Shown: piece by piece, positions 37,969 to 45,649 of the stretch
How positions within the stretch are numbered: the stretch's first letter is position 1
How the letters are laid out: each line of letters starts with the position of its first letter
NCBI GenBank assembly: GCA_947571115.1
Contig: CANOWW010000004.1
Location: 86,509 to 146,174, forward strand
Source of the DNA: an uncultured Clostridium sp.
Lineage (GTDB): Bacteria; Bacillota; Clostridia; TANB77; CAG-508
Direction: 5' to 3'
DNA length: 59,666 nucleotides
The notes under the pieces: generated by a model
What the model was told of the DNA's origin: nothing
Databases searched by the model: none
What the model saw: only the letters and a program-made list of their open reading frames with translations
Position numbers and translations under genes: made by a program

Positions 37969-40098
37969 TTATTCTACAGTTACTGTTTGGTCTCCGCCTG
38001 AAAAATCAACAGATTTATTGAATTTTACTACATCATCCACATACACTTTGACATCTTTTACACCTGAAGATGTGTAACTTGCTGTAATATCGGTTGTTGT
38101 CAATTTCTTCGTTTCCGAATAAATCGTGTCATCTCCCACTTTAATCACTACTTTTGATGACTTTACTTCTGGTTTTGTTTGTGTTGTTGTTACTGCATTA
38201 TTCGTCTCATTCGTTGTATTATCTGTTGTAGTTGGTGCACTTGGTGCTTCTGGCTCTGTATAATTCATCAAAGACTTTAAATTTACATTAACAGTTACTT
38301 TTGATTTTTTCGGTTGTTTATTCACCACAAGCGAAATACTACTTCCTTCTTTGACTGTTTTATTAGCATTTACACTTTGTGAAATAACGATTCCATCACT
38401 CTTATTGGCATTTTCTTCGTATGTCACTTCTACTTTTAGTCCTAATCCATCCAAGGCGCTTCTTGCCTCTGCTTCTGATTTATTGACAACACTTGGGACT
38501 GTCACATCCTTAAATTGACTACCTTTACTAACTGTAATATTTACAATGGTGTCTAATGTGATTTCTTTACCACCTTCTTGGTCAACTTCTGTTACAATTC
38601 CAGCTTCGACTTCCTCATTGAATTCCTCCTTGATTTCATATTTTACCACTAAATCCTCGTCATCTAAATCTTCTGTCAATGCCTCTAACTCTTTGATTAA
38701 ATCTTCTTTCTTCTTGCCAATCATTTTCTTTGGCAATTTTACTTTTGTGCTTTTCAATTTTTCTGCCAAAGCCTCATCCAAACTGCCTTGGCTCACAGTC
38801 AAAACAAAGGCTTCTTCTTCTGTTACCTTATAATTTTCTTGATACACTGGTTTTTGATTGATTATATGGTCCTTTTCCACTTCATCGCTATTTTCATATT
38901 TGACCTCATAATTCGTAAAACCTAATTCCTCTAATAATGCTTTAGCTGCCTCCAACGTCATAGCATTTCCGTTTTCATCTGTCACTAAATTAGGGATTTG
39001 GATTTCCTCTGGCTTGCCTGAAAACAATGCCAATGTGCCAAACATCGCGCCAAAAAACAAGGCAATCGCGATGACAATCATAACCACTATTTTCAAAATT
39101 TTATGTTTCGCAAAAAAGGCTCCTATTTTTCCTTTTGGTTTTTCTGACTCGTTATTTTCTGATTTTTTGGCTTTTCGCTCTCCATTTTTCTCTAATTCCA
39201 TATCATAAATAGTCGGTATTTTTTGTGTTGGAGAACTGCTTGAAGATGCCTGTATCACAACAAAATTTTCATTTGGTTCTTTTAAACTTCTCGTTAAATC
39301 TTCTAACATTTGAGTGGCGTTTTGGTAACGGCAATTTGGATCTTTTTGCATCGCCTTCAAAATAATCATGTTCACACTTTTCGGAATTTCTTCATTATAT
39401 TCGATTGGCTCAACTGGCTCTTCTTGCACCTGTTTTAACGCCACTGAAACAGGCGTATCTGCATCAAATGGGACCCTTGCAGTCAACATTTCATATAGCA
39501 CAATTCCTAGTGAATACAAATCAGATTTTGCATCTGTAAATCCACCTTTGGCATGCTCTGGCGAAAAATAGTGCACTGAACCAATCGTTGTGCCAAATGC
39601 TGTAATCGTCGAATTGGACACTGCTTTAGCAATTCCAAAATCTGTTACTTTGGCAATTCCGTCTTCTGTTATGATAATATTATGTGGCTTAATGTCTCTA
39701 TGTATGATGTTATTTTTGTGTGCAACTTCTAAGGCTGAAGCAATTTGGATGGCAATATTAACTGACCATTTCCAAGACAAAATTCCGTCTTCCACAATGA
39801 TTTCCTTTAGCGTTTTTCCTTGGATTAACTCCATGACAATATAATATAAATTATCTTCGTTGCCGACATCATAGATTGACACAATATTAGGATGCGTCAA
39901 ACTCGCTGCGGCTTGGGCTTCCGAATTAAATCTCTTGATAAAATCTGTATCAGTTGTAAATTCGTCTTTCAAAATCTTAATCGCAACAAATCGATTTAGC
40001 ACATGACATTTTGCTTTATAAACTGTCGCCATTCCACCATTTCCTATTTTTTCTAAAATCTCGTATCTGTTATCTAACATTTTTCCAATAAGATTCAT
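37969..40098 (-). CDS. prkC: PASTA-domain Ser/Thr protein kinase
   Basis: 709 residues. The kinase domain (1-270) has the glycine loop IGNGGMATVYKAK, VAIKIL, the catalytic loop HRDIKPHNIII and DFG. A single transmembrane helix (about 335-358) is followed by three PASTA repeats of muropeptide-sensing type and a Thr/Asn-rich tail. Such kinases sense cell-wall fragments. The phosphatase is the next gene upstream. IreB, a known substrate type, is at the left edge of the window. Confidence 0.96.
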   Translation of the reverse strand: MNLIGKMLDNRYEILEKIGNGGMATVYKAKCHVLNRFVAIKILKDEFTTDTDFIKRFNSEAQAAASLTHPNIVSIYDVGNEDNLYYIVMELIQGKTLKEIIVEDGILSWKWSVNIAIQIASALEVAHKNNIIHRDIKPHNIIITEDGIAKVTDFGIAKAVSNSTITAFGTTIGSVHYFSPEHAKGGFTDAKSDLYSLGIVLYEMLTARVPFDADTPVSVALKQVQEEPVEPIEYNEEIPKSVNMIILKAMQKDPNCRYQNATQMLEDLTRSLKEPNENFVVIQASSSSSPTQKIPTIYDMELEKNGERKAKKSENNESEKPKGKIGAFFAKHKILKIVVMIVIAIALFFGAMFGTLALFSGKPEEIQIPNLVTDENGNAMTLEAAKALLEELGFTNYEVKYENSDEVEKDHIINQKPVYQENYKVTEEEAFVLTVSQGSLDEALAEKLKSTKVKLPKKMIGKKKEDLIKELEALTEDLDDEDLVVKYEIKEEFNEEVEAGIVTEVDQEGGKEITLDTIVNITVSKGSQFKDVTVPSVVNKSEAEARSALDGLGLKVEVTYEENANKSDGIVISQSVNANKTVKEGSSISLVVNKQPKKSKVTVNVNLKSLMNYTEPEAPSAPTTTDNTTNETNNAVTTTQTKPEVKSSKVVIKVGDDTIYSETKKLTTTDITASYTSSGVKDVKVYVDDVVKFNKSVDFSGGDQTVTVE

Positions 40099-40137
40099 TT
40101 TTTTATCTCCTTTTTTCCTCTTTATTTAAGCCAAACG

Positions 40138-40875
40138 TCAATTACCAGTGGCATCAATGATAATGGTTGTAATATTGTCAATTCCGCCTTCTCGGTTGGC
40201 GCTATTGATCAGCGCCGCTACTGGATTTTCTGGATTTTCCAGCAGAATTTTATAAATTTCTTCATCTTTTAACATGTTGGTTAGTCCGTCTGAACACATT
40301 AAAATAATATCATCTTCCAAAAATCCTTTGCACATCACATCAGGCTCCACCAAGGAATTACAGCCAACTGCTTTGACTAGCATATTTTTCTTTGGATGTG
40401 TCTGTGCCTCTTCTTTCGTAATTTTTCCGTCTTTTACAAGCCCTTGCACATAACTATGGTCTGTTGTCAGCCTTCGCATAATTTTTTTACGAATGCGATA
40501 CACGCGGCTATCTCCCACATGACCAATAAATGCCTTATTATTATATATTAAACACACGTCCAAAGTAGTACCCATATCTTTTAATTCTTCTGCTTCTTTG
40601 GAACGTTCATAGACCATCAAATTCGCATATTCGATACTGTCTGTAATGAGTTTCATAATCTCTTCTTTTTCTTTTGCAATTCCTTCAAAATTATTGCAAA
40701 TATAATTTTGTGCGCTATAAACTGCAACTGAACTTGCAATTTCGCCACCTTTATAGCCTCCCATTCCGTCTGCTAAAATAAACAACTTAATTTTATCGTT
40801 ATCTTGTGCTGCATAAAAATTATCTTGATTCATGTCTCGTGCCTTACCAATATCTGATTTTGCTAAAATTCTCAA
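40138..40875 (-). CDS. prpC: PP2C-family Ser/Thr phosphatase
   Basis: 245 residues. PP2C metal-binding motifs are visible: DIGKARDMNQDNFYA, LFILADGMGGYKGGE, IGHVGDSRVYR and CSDGLTNML, DNITTIIID. It dephosphorylates targets of the adjacent PrkC. The order rlmN-prpC-prkC-rpe is conserved in Firmicutes. Confidence 0.96.
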   Translation of the reverse strand: MRILAKSDIGKARDMNQDNFYAAQDNDKIKLFILADGMGGYKGGEIASSVAVYSAQNYICNNFEGIAKEKEEIMKLITDSIEYANLMVYERSKEAEELKDMGTTLDVCLIYNNKAFIGHVGDSRVYRIRKKIMRRLTTDHSYVQGLVKDGKITKEEAQTHPKKNMLVKAVGCNSLVEPDVMCKGFLEDDIILMCSDGLTNMLKDEEIYKILLENPENPVAALINSANREGGIDNITTIIIDATGN

Positions 40876-40914
40876 ATTTATATCACCCCTTATCTTAGAA
40901 GTTTCTTTCTAGCT

Positions 40915-41946
40915 TTAGCTCAAATTTTGCCTCCTTAATTGGCCACATGCTGCATTAATATCTGAGCCTAATTCCCTTCTAATGGTTGCTACTATACCAT
41001 GTTCATTTAGATAATCTCTAAATTTTATGATGTTTTCATTTGTACTTTTTATGTAATCTCCATCTTGAATTGGATTAATTGGTATCAAGTTCACATGTGC
41101 CAACATTCCTTTTAACAATTTCACAAGTTCCTTTGCAGCTTCTAGCTGGTCATTATTATCCTTCGCCAAAGCATATTCAAAGGAAATTCGCTTATTCGTT
41201 CTTCCTATATAATATCGGCAGGCCTTTAGTAGCTCCTCGATTGGGTATGTCTGGTTAATCGGCATCATAGAACTTCTTGTTTCGTTATTTGCGCTATGCA
41301 AGGAAATCGATAATGTGCATTGCATTTGTTTATCAGCTAATTCATAGATTTTGGGAACTAAGCCACTTGTCGAAATCGAAATATGCCTTGCTCCAATATT
41401 TAAACCTTTTGGATGGTTCAAAATCGCGATTGCTTTCATCACATTTTCAAAATTATCCAATGGCTCGCCAATTCCCATAAACACAATATTAGAGATACGA
41501 ATGTTTTCATCTTTTTCAATTTCCAAAATCTGCTGGACAATTTCACCTGAGCTTAAATTTCTCACAAACGGAATGCCTGTCGAAGCACAAAATTTGCATC
41601 CCATTTTGCAACCTATTTGTGAAGACACACACACAGTAAAGCCATGATGGTACTGCATCAAAACAGTTTCAATTAAATTATTTTGGCTATCACACACATT
41701 GAACAAATATTTTTTGGTGCCATCTTTGGAAATCAATTTATGTTCAATTCGAAATTTTCCAATTTCGTAATTTTCTTGCAATTTCTTTCTCAAATCCAAA
41801 GACAAGTTCGTCATTTCGTCAAACGTTTCTACTCTTTCTTGATACAGCCATTTTATAATTTGTTCTGCACGAAATGGTTTTTCGCCTATATTTTTCATTT
41901 CTTGCTTTAAATCGTCTAAATCAAAATCATGTATATTTTTTTTCAA
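40915..41946 (-). CDS. rlmN: 23S rRNA (adenine2503-C2)-methyltransferase
   Basis: 343 residues. The radical SAM cluster is CKMGCKFCAST, with upstream TVCVSSQIG and downstream VFMGIGEPLDN and HISISTSGLVP. The C-terminal Cys in NAACGQL is the second catalytic cysteine. It methylates A2503 of 23S rRNA and A37 of some tRNAs. It is the first gene of the rlmN-prpC-prkC-rpe run. Confidence 0.97.
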   Translation of the reverse strand: MKKNIHDFDLDDLKQEMKNIGEKPFRAEQIIKWLYQERVETFDEMTNLSLDLRKKLQENYEIGKFRIEHKLISKDGTKKYLFNVCDSQNNLIETVLMQYHHGFTVCVSSQIGCKMGCKFCASTGIPFVRNLSSGEIVQQILEIEKDENIRISNIVFMGIGEPLDNFENVMKAIAILNHPKGLNIGARHISISTSGLVPKIYELADKQMQCTLSISLHSANNETRSSMMPINQTYPIEELLKACRYYIGRTNKRISFEYALAKDNNDQLEAAKELVKLLKGMLAHVNLIPINPIQDGDYIKSTNENIIKFRDYLNEHGIVATIRRELGSDINAACGQLRRQNLS

Positions 41947-41997
41947 CTATTCTCTCCTATTTTATATCATAAACTCATTTTTCATTCAATAGCTATT

Positions 41998-43860
41998 TTA
42001 ATTTTTCTTTACAATATAACATCTTTTTGACTGATGCAATACTTCAATTTGGCTTTGTTCTTGGTTTTGGGCTAAATATTCATCCAAATCTGCTGTTTCA
42101 TCTGTCATTCCTATTTTCACAATATATTTCACATCTTCTCTTGCCAAACCATCTTTTAATTCATATCGTGTGCTATCTTCCAGAATCTCATTATATTTTA
42201 TCCCGTCTGAGCGCATATCACTAATCGCCAAAGTCCAAGCCCTTTCATAATTACTTCCTGTTATCAATAAAACATTTTCTGCTTTCGCATCTTCTATTGT
42301 TTTCAAAATTTCTGCTGTTTCTATTTGGTCTTTGGCAAAATTGTTAAATGCAAAAATCAAACCTTTGTAATCATAATTTTGTTCAAAATACACCCCCACA
42401 TAATTGGGCAATTTTTCCTTTTTTTCTTGTGGCAAAATCGTTCCTGCTTTAAAAATAATCGTACCAATCACAAGTAACACCCAAGCTCCTTCATAAATTG
42501 GAAGCACAAATTTCCATATTTTTTTCTGTGCATATTCGTTTACCAATTTTATCGTAATCGCCAAAATACAAACCCACAAAATATAGTAAAGTTTGAAAAA
42601 ATAATAATCGGAAACAAAACCTGCCACCATAGCTAACCAAACTACCACAAAATAAGCTCCAAACACCCAAGAAAAAATATCTAAAAATTCTGGTTTAAAC
42701 TCTTTTCTGCGAATTTTCAAAATCATGTCAATCACATATAAAATTCCAAACAACACATAGAATTCAAAATTCACAAACAATTCTGTGTACATTCCACCCG
42801 GATTTTTCAAGGCATCTACCAAATTACTTTGGTCCGCAATAAAAAAGGTCGGCACAAACAAATAGCCAATTCCTAAAGCCGTAATCACAAGCAAAATCCC
42901 TGTTATAATCAATGTTTTTTTCTTGAAAAATTTCAAGAATACTTTGCCTTCTTCTCCAAAATCCTTAACAAATAAATAGATACAAACTGCCGCAAAAACG
43001 CCTGGCACAAACAAACAATACGAAAAGATTACACCCATAGCAAGTAGCGAAACTAATATAATCGCGAGTGGTAATTTTGTTTTTAATTCTCCATATAAGG
43101 TTGGCACGACTAAAAGTAAACTCGTCACAAACATCACACCAAGTGACAAATATGAAAACCCATACAGATACGAATTATAAGGATAGGCAAACATAAATAG
43201 CCATAGCAAAAACATGGTTAAAGTAAAACCAAGTTTTCCCTTAATTTTATCCATAATTAACACATAAAAAACTAGGCTACTTATAAATAGTATTCCAATA
43301 TCAAACATTTCATATACATAATATTCTGGTATGCCAAACAAACCATTCATAACATTCATCAAAAGTCCGTCATTAATATAAGCTCCTGTCTGCATGACAT
43401 TAAAATTATAAATGGTTTTGTCTTCGCAATTTACAAATATCATTAAATTATCTGAAAAGTGTTTCGCAGCTCTGTAGTGTATCGCAGAGTCAATGGCTGC
43501 ATATTTCAAACCACCATCTTGAGGCTTAATTTCTTTCACTACAATCACTGCAAAAATGGCACACAAAATCGCAAGTCCTGCTATCTCCTGTTTTCGAACT
43601 GTATATTGTTGAAAATCTTTATTTTTTACAGCCTTGTACCCTAAAACAACAGCAAAAATCGCATTAATAATTGCTAATAGCCATAAATGGCATGTGATTT
43701 TTAGCAATCCTAAAATCATACAAACTGTAATATTGTATCCCATAAAAGTCACAATAAAAATCGTTAGCCACTTAATCATATTGAGTTTTTCGTCTGACTT
43801 TTTAAACGCTAAAAATCCAGCCGCCAACAAAATAATCGAAAATACATAAATAATTTGCAT
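41998..43860 (-). CDS. Polytopic membrane protein, possible glycosyltransferase-like
   Basis: 620 residues with about 12-14 hydrophobic helices over residues 1-490 and a small C-terminal soluble domain ending EVLHQSKRCYIVKKN. An early loop carries KPQDGGLKYAAIDSAIHYRAAKHFS, reminiscent of membrane glycosyltransferases with an acidic catalytic site after the first helices. Start ATG overlaps the U32 stop by one base, so translation is coupled. The activity is not established. Confidence 0.6.
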   Translation of the reverse strand: MQIIYVFSIILLAAGFLAFKKSDEKLNMIKWLTIFIVTFMGYNITVCMILGLLKITCHLWLLAIINAIFAVVLGYKAVKNKDFQQYTVRKQEIAGLAILCAIFAVIVVKEIKPQDGGLKYAAIDSAIHYRAAKHFSDNLMIFVNCEDKTIYNFNVMQTGAYINDGLLMNVMNGLFGIPEYYVYEMFDIGILFISSLVFYVLIMDKIKGKLGFTLTMFLLWLFMFAYPYNSYLYGFSYLSLGVMFVTSLLLVVPTLYGELKTKLPLAIILVSLLAMGVIFSYCLFVPGVFAAVCIYLFVKDFGEEGKVFLKFFKKKTLIITGILLVITALGIGYLFVPTFFIADQSNLVDALKNPGGMYTELFVNFEFYVLFGILYVIDMILKIRRKEFKPEFLDIFSWVFGAYFVVVWLAMVAGFVSDYYFFKLYYILWVCILAITIKLVNEYAQKKIWKFVLPIYEGAWVLLVIGTIIFKAGTILPQEKKEKLPNYVGVYFEQNYDYKGLIFAFNNFAKDQIETAEILKTIEDAKAENVLLITGSNYERAWTLAISDMRSDGIKYNEILEDSTRYELKDGLAREDVKYIVKIGMTDETADLDEYLAQNQEQSQIEVLHQSKRCYIVKKN

Positions 43861-45094
43861 TACTTCTTCCTCCTTAAAATCCAGTCTTCTTGCACCTGAG
43901 CTGGCACACGCAAAATCACTTTTTGCTCTGCCTTTCCCGGATTTACTGTGTCAATTTCTTCCCCTGTTTCATCATTCCATAAGTGCTCTATCGTAAACAC
44001 AAGTGGCTGAATTTGTCTTGGAATAATTAGCTCTAAACAATCCCCCACAGACAATTTATTACGAATTTCAATCAAAACTTTTTCGTCCTCCAAAGCTCGA
44101 ATTATCTTTCCGCCAAACTCATAATCACTGTTATACTGACGCCCTGAATAATCTTCAAAATCGGTATTTTCTCGATCATTAAAATAAAAAGTCGTCAGCC
44201 CACGTGTCTTTGTTTTCTCCAATTCTTTCAAATATGTTTCTGCCTCATAATTTTCTGGATTTTTCTCAATCGCATCTATCGCGTTTCGATAAGCGTTCAC
44301 CACACTTGCCACATAATATTCTGTTTTCAATCTACCCTCAATTTTTAGGCTGTCCACACTCATTGCCATAATTTCTGGCAATTCTTTAATCAAGCACAAA
44401 TCTTTAGAAGAAAAAATATAAGTTCCCTTTTCGTCTGTTTCCACTGGCATCAATTCTCCTGGACGATTTCTATCTTCGGCATACAAATTAAAAGCCCAAC
44501 GACACGTTTGCGCACAATCCCCCAAATTTCCGTGAACGATTAGCTAAAAATTCACTCAAGAAACAACGCCCCGAATAACCAAAACATAGTGCACCATGCA
44601 CAAACATTTCTATACTCAAATCTTTCGGCTTGTGTTCCATAATCTCCTGAATTTGCTTTTTGTTTAGTTCACGCCCCAAAATCACTCGCTTTGCACCATT
44701 TTTATGCCAAAAATCACACGTATGATAACTAACTGTATTGGCTTGGGTGCTAATATGTATTTCACAATCTGGCGCATATTGTTTGATAACGTCAACCACG
44801 CCACCATCTGAAACAATAATGCCATCCACTTTTAAATCATTTAACATTTTAGCTTGCTCTTTGATTTCTTCATAAGTTTCGTCCCAAGCAAAAATATTGA
44901 TTGCTACATATACTTTTTTTGAAATCGAATGCGCATATTCTACCGTTTTGACCAAATCGTCCTCTGTTACTTCAGAACGAGAGCGAAGCGACAATTTAGG
45001 TGTCCCACAATAGACTGCATCTGCGCCATACAAAAATGCCACTTTTGCTTTTTCAAAAGAACCGCGCAGGCGCCAATAATTCAATTTTTTTCAT
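43860..45094 (-). CDS. Peptidase U32 family protein, read through two +1 shifts at CGG
   Basis: The start is the ATG at 45094 after AGAGGA (MKKIELLAPA). The original frame dies after CGG TTC TTT TGA. Skipping the C of the CGG at 45062-45064 gives LAPAGSFEKAKVAFLYGADAVY, the invariant U32 start. A second CGG at 44530-44532 follows FLSEFLANRS; skipping its C gives SGNLGDCAQTCRW, the U32 signature with its cysteines. The total is 410 residues, a normal U32 length. The family includes collagenase-like peptidases and RlhA/TrhP, which hydroxylate RNA. Two shifts must happen in one protein for it to be made. Confidence 0.93.
44530..44532 (-). other. +1 recoding site at CGG, second in the U32 gene
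   Basis: The context is AAT CGT TCA CGG AAA TTT. The original frame stops 13 codons later. Skipping the C gives TCA GGA AAT TTG GGG GAT TGT (S-G-N-L-G-D-C), the conserved U32 motif. Confidence 0.92.
45062..45064 (-). other. +1 recoding site at CGG, first in the U32 gene
   Basis: The context is GCG CCT GCG CGG TTC TTT TGA. Skipping the C gives GCG GGT TCT TTT GAA (A-G-S-F-E) of the invariant LAPAGS start. It is the eleventh codon, so almost no product is made without the shift. Confidence 0.93.
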
Positions 45095-45368
45095 GTTTTT
45101 TCCTCTTTTAATAATAGATATTTCCGAATTTTCTTTTTTCTAATCCTCTATTGCTCTTTAATCTATGTCATTATAACACTATTCCAAAAAAAATTCAAGA
45201 GAAAAATAACTAATATTAATACGAAAATCAAAAATAGTCTTGTAATATTTTAAATTTTATTATATACTAGTTATATTATTTATTTTTATTGTTTTTAAAT
45301 TCTTAAAAACGTTTTTCCAATTTTTTAAATTAACTTTTAGTTACCTATGGAAAGGAGGTGATGCCAAT

Positions 45369-45503
45369 ATGTTAAAATTCAATATTTGTACAGAAGAAAA
45401 AATAACAAAAACTGAAAAGCACAAAAAATTATCAATAGCATTTGAAAAGAAATCACATAAACGAATTACATACATTTTCAAATGGATTAAGTCTTTGTTA
45501 TAA
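45369..45503 (+). CDS. Small basic peptide, 44 residues
   Basis: ATG at 45369 with a strong AAGGAGGTG upstream and a terminator straight after the stop. Thirteen of 44 residues are Lys or Arg and the C-terminal third is amphipathic (RITYIFKWIKSLL). There is no signal peptide and only one Cys. It could be a signalling or membrane-active peptide, or a regulatory leader; no family recognised. The 274 bases between it and the U32 start are AT-rich without other features. Confidence 0.5.
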   Translation: MLKFNICTEEKITKTEKHKKLSIAFEKKSHKRITYIFKWIKSLL

Positions 45504-45510
45504 AAGTAAA

Positions 45511-45543
45511 AACAGGTAGCTGCAACTACCTGTTTCTTTTTTG
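45511..45543 (+). terminator. Terminator after the small peptide gene
   Basis: A perfect 9-bp stem AACAGGTAG/CTACCTGTT with a 6-nt loop, followed by TCTTTTTT. Confidence 0.9.
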
Positions 45544-45649
45544 TTAAAATTCAATATTTTTTATAAATTAGTGTTTCATCTACACTTAATTTACTTTTTA
45601 TATTTTTATTATAATCTTTTTATTTTGATTTGTCAATTATTTTTTCATA

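Noticed and set aside
1118..45064. Ordinary sequencing indels or pseudogenes as the cause of the broken genes
   Set aside because: All seven breaks fall on CGG in the same phase, two of the genes are essential, repaired lengths are normal, and CGG is absent in frame from other native genes. Errors would spread over homopolymers.
45050..45064. Selenocysteine at the TGA near the U32 start
   Set aside because: The conserved LAPAGSFEKAK lies in the +1 frame; the TGA is only met in the abandoned frame, and no SECIS-like need exists.
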